The position numbers and the translations under genes are program-made. This document shows, piece by piece, positions 1-11,513 of a stretch of 64,000 bases of DNA (positions within the stretch are counted from its first letter, which is position 1; every line of letters begins with the position of its first letter). The notes below the pieces were generated by a model. That model saw only the letters and a list, made by a program, of their open reading frames with translations. It had not been told where the DNA came from and made no database searches. This DNA comes from Chromobotia macracanthus. Its lineage: Eukaryota > Chordata > Actinopteri > Cypriniformes > Botiidae. Location of the stretch: assembly GCA_036877525.1 (NCBI GenBank), contig JAZGTH010000071.1, positions 1,139,001 through 1,203,000 on the forward strand. The letters run 5' to 3'.

Positions 1-3000
1 GTCTGTGCATGTTGATCGCACATGGTAAGTGGGATTACACTTGCAGACGTAATGGACAAAGAAAACATTGTTGGCTAACAACATTCAGTAAAGGTTTGAG
101 GTGCTTTATTTCGTGTGAACACGATCACTGAACTGATCATTCCGTATCGATAACAGAAGAGTGACAGAAGCTAAATAAAACGTCCAGCTGGACGTCTTTA
201 ACAGTTCAATTTGAGACTTTTTATAACTTGGATAAACCGGTACTGAAAGTAAAAGCACGCCTAAATATTGATGTTATATTTTAATTGAACATAAATCAGT
301 TTTATTCTCATCTTTTATTCGTATTATATAGTAAAACAAACCTTTATACTTCATTGATGTTTTCCTGTTTACATATCTGAAATGCCAGATTAAATGATAA
401 CAAAGTATCTTCATATAACAGAGCTGCAGAGTTGATCTCCAACACTAATGAATCTCATCTGAAGATCAGTGATCAACTCTGCAGATCTGTGGACCTCCAG
501 AAACATCTGGAAACATCTGGAAACCTGTGTTATGTAGTGTGATAACATACCCACTATTGGTTCATAATGTAACAAAAGAAGCACTTGTGTTAAATGAACT
601 GTTTTGGTTGGCCAAAAATGGCTGTTTTGGTGTTAAGACTTCCACGATGTATAAATACAGAAATGGCCATTTGATTTCAGTGGATTTAAAGTGTTTTCTA
701 ATGCACAGTAAACTCTAGTGCAGTTGTTCCCAAACTGAGGTCCTGTATTTTGATTACTGGGCTTTTTTAATGAAAGGCTTTTTTAATTAAATTACATTCA
801 AATGTAGTTCATCTGTTTCTCACAGGTTAAAGGTTGCACCCTCTAGTGTACAAACAGCACAATTCTAGTGACCATGTGAAGTAAATGGTACTTATCTACA
901 CTATCTCGTAGTGTGTTCTCCACTTACTAGTATGAAGAACAAATACTGACAGTCTGTGTAGAAAACGACTTAAGACTCAACTCTCTATAAGTGCCTTATT
1001 CTGCCCTGCATTCCCTAAAACCATTAATGATATAAAATCAACATTAACATCAAATTAAGACTTTTTTCTTTCCTTTTTCAGATACAATACATTTATAATT
1101 GCTCATTTAATTTGTTCCTCACATTTTCTGCCAGGAAGGGCATTTATTTGTATGAAATCTCTTTGTGTTGTTCAGGTGTGTGTGGTGATGAAGTGAAGAC
1201 AGTGTCAGTGATGGAGGGACATTCTGTCTCTCTGAACACTGATCTTACTGAAATACAGACAGATGATCACATACTGTGGCAGTTTGGACCTCAAGAAACT
1301 CGTATTGCTGAAATCTATAACCTCATTATCAAAATATTTAATGGTAATGGTCTACATCTGGACAGTCAGACTGGATCTCTGATCATCACAAACATCAGAA
1401 TCACAGACTCTGGACTTTATAAACTACAGATCTTCAGTAACAGAGGAACTTCAGTCAAGAGATTCAGTGTTACTGTCTATGGTGAGTTAATAAACAGAAT
1501 TCTGTCATAAATGTTGATTTTACTCTATTCTAATATCTCTCAGTTTGGGTGAAACAAATCATCATTTTATTTCATATAAATCAGCTCATTGGGAGCATTA
1601 GTTTATTTATGGAGTATAAGAGTGAATAGTTAGTCCACAACAGCAAGCTCGCTCATTTCATGAACTGCTGTGTTTGTAGTTTCTATGTGTGATACAGTTT
1701 AGACAATCGTAATAAAACTGCTAATTTAATTGTGATCATTGCAAAACCTTTTTTCTGTTACCCCCCTGCGCGCCTTTTGAGTTTTTTATTGATACTCTAC
1801 AATTAAAATAAACTAACCTTATTATATTTATATGTATATTTTATAATTTTGTATCTTTCTGATATTGACTTCACATTCTCTTGTTTTTTTCACGGCTTGC
1901 CAAACAGAACAGACTATGGAGTGATACAAGAGAATTGACACTCGCATGTAGCAAATCAGGTTTTATCTGACAAAAATGATTGACCACAGAATGTTTTTAA
2001 CCAATAATGATTGTGTTCCTGAGTGGCAGGAAATGTTTGAGCCTAATGGACTTCTGCATCCTTGTACTCAGACAACAATAAAAGTCTTTATGTTTATTCT
2101 GTTGCTGCTCAATGTGTTTTCACATTCGTTTGTTGTGAAGATCTTCACACATTCATTAACAACCAAATGTTCCATTTGATTTCTCCAGCTCATCTGCCTG
2201 TTCCTGTCATCAGCAGAAACTCTTCACAAAACTCTTCATCATCAGAAAGATCTTCAAGCTCCAGATGTGTGTTAGTGTGTTCAGTGATGAATGTGACACA
2301 TGTGACTCTCTCCTGGTACAAAGACAACAGTTTATTCTCCAGCATCAGTGTGTCTGATCTCAACATCAGACTCTCTCTACCTCTGGAGGTGGAATATCAG
2401 GATACAAACACATACAGCTGTGTGGTGAAGAATCCAGTCACAAACCAGACTCAACATCTCCACATCACTGATGTGTGTCATCTGTCTTCAGGTAATGATG
2501 ATAATACTATGTCTCTTGGCCTGTATTGATTGTAAGTCATGCAAGACTGGTGCAGGTTTGTGTGTTTGGAGTTGGAACCTTTGTGTTTTAAATTGTGATT
2601 TTAAAGTTACATTGAAGTCTTTATAATACAGTGTATTTTGTAAATTTTTCTGTACTCTTGTAGACTGTTCATCAAACGTCTGCTGTTAAAACTCTGTTTT
2701 TGTAGACTGATTTTTCTCACTGTGATCTGTTGTTAGTCTTGTATCTTATGTGACGTCAGACTGGCGAGATCTGTTTACTTTTCACTGTTTTCTGTTTGTC
2801 TGTTACAGAAGTGAGGCAGCACAATATATATCTGATAATTGCTCTGGTGCTGCTGCTGATCATAATTGTAGTTTCTGGAGTGATGTCCTGGCTCTGCCAT
2901 AAACATAAACAACAGACACAAGGCAAGTATTACTGCATGTGATCTTTAACTGTGTGTTGTTCTGTTTTCCATGTTTAACATCATTTCAGGATAATGTGTA

Positions 3001-4891
3001 ATGTTTTATAGTCATAAAACTGTGATTATTGTTAAAACAGTCGAAACTTTAGAAGAAGAGATTCATTACGCTACAACAACATTCAGTGCGCGTCATTTAC
3101 ACTGTACGGTAAGATACTGTACTGCTGTGTGCTCTGTGTGTGTAGAGCACCAGTGGAGAAATAATGTGTTTGTCTGCTTGTATGTGCCATTCAGCATGTC
3201 CTTGTAGCATTAAAATAATTCACCTTAAAATGTCCCTCCTAAAAGAATTAGATCATTTGTATGTTCTTACACGTTTTATATGTTCTTATATGTTTATTTC
3301 TACTATAGTCAAAGATTCTGAATTAAGTGAAAATGAATTATAGTTGCATCTGGCTTAAAATTCAGAAGAGTTCATAATGCTGGCTGTAAAGTACACAGTA
3401 AAAATCAGATTGCTGAAAATCTCTGTGATTCAGGTTGTCTGAATAACAAACTAATTTATACAGTACATTGTAATGCTTAATAATACCTCATACATTCTGT
3501 GGTTAAAGTATGTGGAATTACCTGTGTAATGAACAGGGTTTGGCTATTACTAATGGATGCAGAATCAAGTGTCCAGTCACGCCGTTTAACATTTAACTGT
3601 CTGTCAGACACTTTTATCCAAAGCAACTTACACTGCATTTAAAGAATATATATTATCAGTCTGTGTTTTCTCTGGGGCTTGAACCCATGATCTTTGTGTT
3701 GCTAACACAATGGGGTACCGGGACACCATAGCTGTTATTTACAAATCAATCAACAGAAACTAAATGACTCGGTTAACTTTATATTCTCATAGGAAATAAT
3801 TAATCAAGAGTTTAACGCAGTTTGATTTTCTTTATGAATGTGAAAGTAGAAATCTTCTTTTAAAAACTCAATTTCAGAGAGACTAGCTATAGCAATTAGC
3901 TTTACTAACTTAAGATCCGCCCTCCCTTCAGAGCGCTCTAGAAAGCCACGCCTCCTCCAACACGTGAACACACTGATGACAGAAGATGCACAAGATATGT
4001 AAATACACAATGATTACACGAACATTTTATGTTCCTGAGACTTCCACAGAAGATAAATATAAATATATTTACAGCATTTTATTTGACAATTCAATTGCTA
4101 TCAGAATATGAAGAGACTTTCAACCCCCATAAAAACGTTGACAACCCTGCCTTTAATAAAGTTTAGTGTTTAATGTAAAAGTTTGTGTTTCTACTGTTAG
4201 TGTTTTCCACATAAAACACCTGCTGTTTACAGAAAACATGGAGTTAAACATGTAATCATGGTATTTATCATGTTATTTATCTTGGTGCTGTTAGTTTTCT
4301 GTTAGTTTTGCTTTGATAAAGGTCAGATATTAATAATAAATAACATAATGCTGGAGTAATGAATGAATAGTCACGCTGATGTTTCATATATACTGATGCT
4401 GTGCTTGTTTTGATGCTGTTTAGTGTTGCTGCTTTGCTGTATAATAACTGAAGGCTTCAGTTAGCATCAGTTTCTGCATCTCTGTTATGTGCACAGCTGA
4501 ACATGTGCTGACATGAGCAGCAGCTGTGTGTGCACAGCTCATGTTGCAGCTTGACTCAGTGTAGCTCATTTCTCCTGCTTATTTGAGATGTTCTGCTCCC
4601 ATTTTATGTAGCTTTGTCCATCTTTTTAACTTATAAATCATAAATCTTCCTATTGAATCTTCTCAGTAAAAAAGTTTTGATTTACGAGACTTATCCATAC
4701 TTTATTTTTTAGATTTTCCACTTTAATGGACTGAGTCTGTTAGCATCATCTCTGTTGAATTAGAAACTTGAATTTGACCTCAATTCATCTGTAGCATCAT
4801 TCTTGATTTCTTGTGTGATTGTGTCTCTGTTTTCTCACAGGAACCTGATGGACCTGATGAAACGGTGTACTCAAGTGTTCTGATGAACTGA
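1..4891 (+). CDS. Gene A: CD2/SLAM-family-like receptor, V-C2-TM-ITSM, 5' end cut by the window
   Basis: Exons read from splice sites and phase: end of signal-peptide exon 1-24 (...LCMLIAH), V domain 1176-1481, C2 domain 2189-2491, transmembrane 2809-2922, tail exon 3041-3108, last exon 4841-4891. All junctions stay in frame. The V domain has no B/F-strand cysteine pair (DSGLYKLQI), as known for CD2/SLAM membrane-distal domains, and its C'-D region is shortened compared with genes F and H. The C2 domain has the expected cysteines (RCVLVCSV, YSCVV, DVC). The transmembrane exon reads IIALVLLLIIIVVSGVMSWL. The tail has EEEIHYATTTF, then TVYSSV, a match to the ITSM consensus TxYxx(V/I), which in the family binds SAP-type SH2 adaptors. 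The intron after the transmembrane exon starts with GC (GCAAGT). An AATAAA lies at 5352. Role by family: leukocyte surface adhesion/signalling receptor. It appears intact. Confidence 0.82.
424..484. repeat. Short perfect inverted repeat in intron 1 of gene A
   Basis: CTGCAGAGTTGATC at 424-437 is repeated as its exact reverse complement at 471-484, with a 33-base loop. It could form a 14-bp stem. No flanking target-site duplication was recognised, so its origin is unknown. Confidence 0.7.
1355..2500 (+). repeat. Duplicated segment: gene A half (partner 7517-8710)
   Basis: From the middle of the V exon through intron 2 to the C2 donor, this sequence is nearly identical to 7517-8710, introns included. 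The partner carries a unique roughly 130-base insertion near 7820-7945 and a 12-base deletion in the C2 exon. Intron identity points to a recent duplication or conversion event. Confidence 0.8.
3592..3726 (-). mobile_element. tRNA-derived SINE fragment, inverted
   Basis: The stretch from TTTATCCAAAGCAACTTACA to the GCTTGAACCCATGATC block resembles a common fish tRNA-derived SINE read from its 3' side. The GAACCCA part corresponds to the reverse of a pol III B box. It lies in the last intron of gene A. A second, more decayed relative is at 4935-5072. Family name not assigned. Confidence 0.55.
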
Positions 4892-4934
4892 AGATGGACC
4901 TGCAAGTGATTTCTTTTGTATTGTTGTTAGTTCA

Positions 4935-5072
4935 GTATTTGTCAGATGCTTTAATCCAAAGCGAGGTATATTCTGTATATTCTGTACATTTTATCAGTAC
5001 CTGAGACTCAAACCCATGACCTTTGAACTGTTAATGTAATGCTCTACCAGTGCTCTGTGTCTCACCACACAG
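4935..5072 (-). mobile_element. tRNA-derived SINE fragment, inverted, second copy
   Basis: It shares the block order of the 3592-3726 element: AGATGCTTTAATCCAAAGCG, then TTTATCAGTACCTGAGACTC, then AAACCCATGACCTTTG and a GCTCTACCA block. It lies in the presumed 3' untranslated region of gene A, upstream of the AATAAA at 5352. Confidence 0.55.
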
Positions 5073-5357
5073 CGTTTACTGAAATCATGGTCTTGCAGCA
5101 TGACTAATGTTATTTAGGTTTATATAAAACACAGAGACACTCCTGTAACTGTCATAGGTCTAAGTTCATTTTCCTGGAGTAAGAGCTGATTCAGAATCTG
5201 TCTACAGTTGACCATGTCTGAACATGCATTTCTTGTAGCACTTGTTGTGTAGCTTCTGAAAAGCAAGACATCAGTGTTTCTAAAAGTGTTTAATATTTCA
5301 ATTTCATGTTTTGAGTGTTTCACTCATGGAATATTGCATGACATGCCTTCAAATAAA

Positions 5358-5982
5358 CAGTTCATTTTTATCTTCATTCCATTTTGTCTTAAGAATGTGT
5401 CATGCTTTTTTCAAACCTTATGAGATGAAGCCTCTAAAGGTTTCAACCTAACAAAACAAAATATGATGAGAACCATATCTTCTCATGTAGTTAGACATAC
5501 TAGAATGCATTGGTTTGTTTTAACTCTGCTATGATTTTCATAACAGCAGTTATTTTCCAGTATTCCGGTTTGACAGGACGTGTTTCCACATGTATTCTGG
5601 AATGTCTCAACCCTCATAATATCCTGCTGCTCATGTTTGTTTTTCACTCTGTGAAGTGAGCTAACTCACTAACTTAGTTAACAACAATTAACTCATTCTC
5701 TGTTAACTCCTCTAGCGCACACTGTCAGATCACTTCAGCACTTCTGGTTCCTGTAGGTTTGTATTGATGTTTTAGGTTGATTTCACCGCTGTGCTGGACG
5801 TCAGTGGCAGTCTGTGTTATAACTGTTTGTGTGTCAGCTGTGTTCAGGTATTTCAGGAGTGATATCAGCATTTATTTTTGCTTTTTTTTTGTATATCCTT
5901 TGGGGTCTGTAAAAAACAGGACAATGCAGCATATACACCATGAGTATTTGCTAGCATACAAATGATTAATTTCCTCTCTCAG
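5358..5982. other. Intergenic, no gene recognised
   Basis: Between the likely poly(A) signal of gene A and the orphan transmembrane exon. Nothing coding was supported. A short stretch near 5785-5850 (SVAVCVITVCVSAVF in one frame) is hydrophobic but has no family signature. Confidence 0.4.
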
Positions 5983-6119
5983 ATTATGTTCATTGTTGTG
6001 GTTTTACTGAAGCTGTCATCCGATTGGTCATCTCTGCTGTGGTGGGTGTGGCTACCGTTGCTGTTCTGGTTCATCACTTCCAATCCACAGACGAGAGCAC
6101 AAACACAAAAGGACTGTAG
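5983..6119 (+). pseudogene. Orphan transmembrane/tail exon of an Ig receptor
   Basis: After a good acceptor (ttcctctctcag) a phase-1 exon encodes DYVHCCGFTEAVIRLVIS, a run of small hydrophobic residues, and a short polar tail STDESTNTKGL ending at TAG 6117-6119. The layout matches the last exon of gene K (LIYALVGVAAVAVLWYYIRS). An arginine sits at the start of the membrane segment (AVIRLV). No matching signal-peptide, V or C2 exon was found upstream, so it is most likely a leftover of a deleted receptor. It could also be an alternative 3' exon. Confidence 0.55.
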
Positions 6120-7450
6120 AGAGCAATGTTTTCAGAAACGAATGTCACTCCATCCATTTATTACAGTATCACGTTCAACCAATCATATTCAACCAATATA
6201 AAGTTTGTTCACAAACTTCATTTATCTAGTCTAAAAAAGTGTCCTCAAATGTGTGATGTCATTGCTGATAGATATTGTGTGTGAAAGCAAGAAAGAGGTT
6301 AAAAGTATTTTCAGTGACAAATAACAGAAATTCATTTTTTGCTTAGACAATGTCCTGAAAGAGTAACTTTCAACTTTTCAGTGGGTTTTTTGTGTACCTT
6401 GAAGGTCCCTGTGGCCATCAGGACTCGGCTCACCTTACCTGGACCACTGCATTCCTTCTAACCGCAGAGGCACCACCCTCCTTTTAATTTGACAGTGTGG
6501 ACACTTTAACCCCGATTTTTTGTTTAAATAAATGTCTCTTCTAAGCCTATATTTTAGTGGTGTTCAGTTTCTGTCCCCATGGTCCCTCACTGTCACATGG
6601 TCCTCTGAATTAAAAACAGGCCAGTTTTGGTCATGTGATTCTTTGGTTTTCCTGTTATCTGACAGTAGGGTTGAAGCTCTGCTGGTTTCACAGAACGTGG
6701 TTTGTAAAGCGAGAGACGGAGGAGACAGAGGCAGACCTAAAACCCACAGACAGTAACTTTATCAAAAAGGACAAAAACGCATGTAGGCCACTGTGTCCCT
6801 TTGGTAGGCAGATCATATTCTTTGAAGGGAAAGATACTTTATTTAAAGTTCCAGTTTCTTTATGTTGACATTGTTTTGACCTTATAGAAATACATCTGCA
6901 CACATTTATTTTATTTTATTAACATAAAAATCCTACAAAGATTTCTTTAACTCAATATATAGACTTAAACTTAAATACTTTACTGGATTTATTGCAATTT
7001 CAGACGTGTTCACCTTTGTACCTAGATTTAATGTGTATGTGATGTATTGATTTTGGCACCTGTTTTGGCAGCCTACAGAATCTGGCCAGTAACACTGTTA
7101 GAAGCAGAAGGGTTTGTCAACTATTTGATGTAAGTGGAATAAATCAGACAGACAGGAGAGCACAGAGCCAGTAACTGGAGAAACTTTTCTCCAACAATAA
7201 GTGTCAGTCATGCCTTCTGAATCCTGTCAGTGAGAAAGTTACGTGTATCCTCACAATTCTTTTGTAGGCAGTGACACCGGGACTCTGGGACTGCGCCCTC
7301 TGGTGGTCGTGAATTGTTTAAAGTAATAATAATTCCAAGACAAATCAGAAATATTCCTTTTTCATTTCTTCACAAGTTTACTATCTGTTTGTAAAAATGT
7401 TAAATCCGCATAATTGTTTTAATTTTTTTATTTAATTTTATTAACTTTAG
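6120..7450. other. Intergenic, no gene recognised
   Basis: The open frames near 6530-6900 show no domain signature and overlap on both strands. Apart from one CTCF-like motif (7293-7306), nothing is supported. Confidence 0.4.
7293..7306 (-). promoter_or_regulatory. CTCF-like core motif
   Basis: On the minus strand the sequence is CCACCAGAGGGCGC, which fits every position of the vertebrate CTCF core CCASYAGRKGGCRS. Motif match only; a single short site can occur by chance, and many vertebrate CTCF sites derive from mobile elements. Confidence 0.4.
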
Positions 7451-10149
7451 TTAGCTGAAATCCATAAGAAAAGCATTGATATGTATAACAGTAATGAGAC
7501 ATTTGGAGACAGACTGAAGCTGGGCAGTCAGACTGGATCTCTGATCATCACAAACATCAGAATCACAGACTCTGGACTTTATAAACTACAGATCTTCAGT
7601 AACAGAGGAACTTCAGTCAAGAGATTCAGTGTTACTGTCTATGGTGAGTTAATAAACAGAATTCTGTCATAAATGTTGATTTTACTCTATTCTAATATCT
7701 GTCAGTTTGGGTGAAACAAATCATCATTTTATTTCATATAAATCAGCTCATTGGGAGCATTAGTTTATTTATGGAGTATAAGAGTGAATTAGTTAGTCCA
7801 CAACAGCAAGCTCGCTCATGTCATGAAATAAACTTAAAATATAAAAGTGAAATATGAAGTGATCTCTGTAAGCAGCTTTTTAGCAAGAACTCACCTGTTT
7901 TAAATTAAAGATGCACCCGTTGTATGGCCCGCGACCTTCGTGAGAACTGCTGTGTTTGTAGTTTCTATGTGTGATACAGGCACAATCATAATATAACTGC
8001 TAATATAATTGTGACCATTGCAAAACCTTTTTTCTGTTACCCACCTGCGCCCCTTTTGAGTTTTTTTATTGATACTCTACAATTAAAATAAACTAACCTT
8101 ATTATATTTATATTTTATACTTTTGTATCTTTCTGATATTGACTTGACAAGAGAATTGACACTCGCATGTAGCAAATCATGTTTTATCTGACAAAAATGA
8201 TTGACCACAGAATGTTTTTAACCAATAATGATTGTGTTCCTGAGTGGCAGGAAATGTTTGAGCCTAATGGACTTCTGCATCCTTGTACTCAGACAACAAT
8301 AAAAGTCTTTATGTTTATTCTGTTGCTGCTCAATGTGTTTTCACATTCGTTTGTTGTGAAGATCTTCACACATTCATTAACAACCAAATGTTCCATTTGA
8401 TTTCTCCAGCTCATCTGCCTGTTCCTGTCATCAGCAGAAACTCTTCACAAAACTCTTCATCATCAGAAAGATCTTCACATCCATCACATTCAGTGATGAA
8501 TGTGACACATGTGACTCTCTCCTGGTACAAAGACAACAGTTTATTCTCCAGCATCAGTGTGTCTGATCTCAACATCAGACTCTCTCTACCTCTGGAGGTG
8601 GAATATCAGGATACCAGCACATACAGCTGTGTGGTGAACAATCCAGTCACAAACCAGACTCAACATCTCCACATCTCTGATGTCTGTCAGCTGTCTTCAG
8701 GTGAGTCAGCTGTGATATTTACTAAAGCCTTTTAAAAACATTGAGTATATTTTATGTGTGTGTCTGTGGTGTTGTGTGTGTGTAAGTAATTTTAGAAATA
8801 AAGTTTCTCTTTGTCTTAACAGGAAGTCAGCGTTTATATATTGTGACTCTCAGTTGGTGATCATTTTAACTGCATCTGCAGGAGTGATGCTCTGTCACAG
8901 AATGAAAACACAAGCATGGCAGGAGGGCAAGCATATCATTTCTTCTAATATTTTTATGTGTGTGTAGATTTTAAAAGAAGTGCTTCAATTAATTATAATA
9001 TATGATATAATATGATTCCTGTTTAAACAGCTCATGATGGAGAGATTCAATATGCTGATACAACATTTTGGCAACAGAATTCGGAATAAAGTAAGTTGTT
9101 GTATTGCTGTGTGCATTCTGTCTTTCTTTTTGTCTCTGTAAACATCAGCTTTTATTACATATGCCCAAATTAAATTCTTTTTTTTGCAAACGAGAAGTAC
9201 ATTTGCATAAAGTTGTGAAACATGAGCTCAATGTAAACTCTAAAATAAGAGCCACAATATCAGGGCTCCAGCTTTTCATTTTACATGTACACTCCCAAAC
9301 CCTGTTCAGCTGTAGCCACACTCCTTCACAAGCATTCAGAGATCAGCTTTATTTCATCTCCTCAGGACATTGAAGAATGTTATAATGTGATAGTGTGAAG
9401 TTAACACAGACAATGACTTAGTGTGATGCTCACAAAGTCAAATTGCTTCCATTCAATTCAGTGGCAGTCAAAGTGAAAATACAAAACTGTGTGAATTAAC
9501 AGTTGCAATAAACAGATAAAAACAAAACTTTGACTTCTCAATATAGTTTTGTTTGTGAATATTTCAGACCTTTTCAGCTGTGAAGTACAGAATGATTGTT
9601 ATGATCCAGGACGTTTGCATTACAAACACAATTAAAAGTCAACGAGTCCTAGTGCAGTTCTGTTCTGTTTGTGAAAGTCTCATTTAAAAGTTTTTCAAAA
9701 CATATTTGTGGAAAGCGGGCGTGTTTTGGGCGGAGAGACAAGTTTGGAGATGAAATGGTTAAGAGAAACGCCTCGTAATGAATCCTAACAGCTGTTCTCG
9801 TTTTGCAGTGAGTCAAGAGACAGGTTAAAACAGACTGTAGCAGGAGGTCAGGGTGGAGGAACAGAATGAGGAATGCTGAAAAGCCCACATGCGGATTTTG
9901 TTTGGCATTTCCTGAACCTGGAAATAAAAACTCTTTATTACCTGTCACACTGTTCTCTGACCTGTTTGTTTGCCCACACCCTCGACCAGGGAGACACACG
10001 AGTGTCACAGTGTTGCCCAAAACCCAGGAATTACTGCTTTAAATTCGCATGTGGGCTTTTACTCTCTCACTGTCTCTCTTTCATGATGTTTGTGTTTCTT
10101 ACAGAATCGTGATGGAGAAGATCACTCAGTGTATTCTGTCGTAACATGA
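7451..10149 (+). pseudogene. Gene B: degenerate duplicate of gene A (CD2/SLAM-like)
   Basis: Recognisable exons: 5'-truncated V 7451-7643 (starts at the AEIHK... strand; the first half and the phase-1 start are missing), C2 8410-8700, transmembrane 8823-8926, tail 9031-9090, last exon 10105-10149. The C2 exon is 12 bases shorter than its paralogs and has lost the RCVLVC cysteines (SSHPSHSVMNV). The transmembrane exon is 104 bases, not a multiple of three, so its hydrophobic stretch (VIILTASAGVMLCHRM) is out of frame with its acceptor. The tail exon keeps EIQYADTTF but reaches TAA at 9087-9089. The last exon still reads HSVYSVVT*, an ITSM-like SVYSVV. No signal-peptide exon was found. Together these support a pseudogene. 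Confidence 0.75.
7517..8710 (+). repeat. Duplicated segment: gene B half (partner 1355-2500)
   Basis: Near-identical copy of the gene A segment covering the V exon end, intron 2 and the C2 exon. Differences: the inserted unique stretch near 7820-7945, the 12-base C2 deletion, and scattered substitutions. Confidence 0.8.
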
Positions 10150-10203
10150 GGCTGGTGTTGGAAAATGTTCCTGCCTGTTTCCACCAGTAAGGTGGTTCTG
10201 CTT

Positions 10204-10472
10204 CACTGTAAAGAAAAACTTTGCTGCCTTAATTTTGTGTAATAATGAAGTTTAATCAACTTGGCTATACAAGTAATTTCAACTTAATATTTTAAATCCT
10301 GACTGGTATAACTTAAAAAAATAGGTTAAGCAATTTTCCAACTATTTCTTATGTTACCTCAACTCAAGACCAGTCAAGATTACAAAGAGTAAGTTGAAAT
10401 GACTTGTGCAACCAAATTGATTAATCTTAAAAATTGAGGGCAGGTTTTGAAGGCAAAGTTTTTTTTACAGTG
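10204..10472. mobile_element. Palindromic non-autonomous DNA transposon (MITE-like)
   Basis: Starts CACTGTAAAGAAAAACTTTG and ends CAAAGTTTTTTTTACAGTG, imperfect terminal inverted repeats. The inner halves are also partly complementary (TTAATCAACTTGG versus CCAAATTGATTAATC; ACAAGTAATTTCAACTTA versus TAAGTTGAAATGACTTGTG). It has no coding capacity. Long palindromes of this sort are abundant in fish genomes. Confidence 0.65.
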
Positions 10473-11513
10473 TTCAGTGCTGGTGGCGCTGCGCAATCTG
10501 GAACCAGTCTGTCCGTTTTCACAGCGTTGGAGATCCAGGCCAGGAAAACCGGCTCTCATAAAAAGGCCCTGTTCTGAAAGACATGCTTGCGGTCTGCTCG
10601 CGGTCCACACTTTTATTTCTTGTAGCCTCTCATGTGGTTTTCTGCTGTATATTCTGATCAAGTTCTCATAAGCAACTGAGGCATAAGTTTGTCTGTAAAA
10701 CCTTTAAAACTGAATAACCAACAGTAGCACTGCATGCTTCTTGGAACAGAAAACATCTATTTGCAGTGAATGTAAATACATCAGCTTTTTTGTGTCCTTC
10801 AAGACACACAAAAACATTCATATTTTGAGTAACTGAGATGCTGTGGAATATAAATCTGTCTGTGTGTTATTAGAGTTGAAATGAATGAAGAGAACATTCG
10901 TCTGAAAACACCTCGTTTTATACCGGATCAAATAAAACGGAACAATAAATGAGGTGCTGAATGTTTATTTATATGTGAGGAGAATAACACATTATATTTT
11001 AAGTGGTCATATGTTTACTTTAGATATCTGAAACTAGACTACACTCACAGACTGTTGAGACATACGTTAGATGAAGGTTACAGGATCTAATATGAATACT
11101 CAAGTGTTGATTGGCTGAAATAAATAAAGTTTTTACCTGGTGAGATCTATCTGGACTCCTAGTCTCCTCACCTGCTGATGTGTGACTTACAGTAAAGATG
11201 AGAAATGCTGCCCAGACTATCAGATCACTTCTTGAGAACGTCTGAAGAATGTTTTATTTATGTTGCATAAGAAACACTGATTCCCACTGAAAGGTTTAAT
11301 TATTCGTGTTTTAGATTGATTTTACTGTGCTCTGTGTATTTGTTATGTTGTGTGTCTAGTTTTAATGCTGAAAGGTGAGAATGTTTTGACTGAAATATCG
11401 GTGTGTAGTTATGAGATTACGTTTAAAATGGCGCATTATTTCATAATAGCGATATTAGCGATCAAAAAGATGTAATGAAGACTTTTGACAATAAGATGTG
11501 TAAAGCCACGTCA
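10473..11513. other. Intergenic, nothing recognised
   Basis: Between the palindromic element and the start of the C-type duplicated block. No exon, RNA or repeat supported; short open frames lack domain signatures. Confidence 0.4.

Noticed and set aside
1976..2179. Frames covering the intron before the gene A C2 exon (and the copy at 8179-8400)
   Set aside because: Intron sequence; the good acceptor TTTCTCCAG and family phase put the exon start at 2189 (8410).
9649..10671. Several 70-120-codon frames on both strands near 9.6-10.7 kb
   Set aside because: No domain signature; they overlap the last exon of gene B and a palindromic mobile element, which produces mirrored frames.
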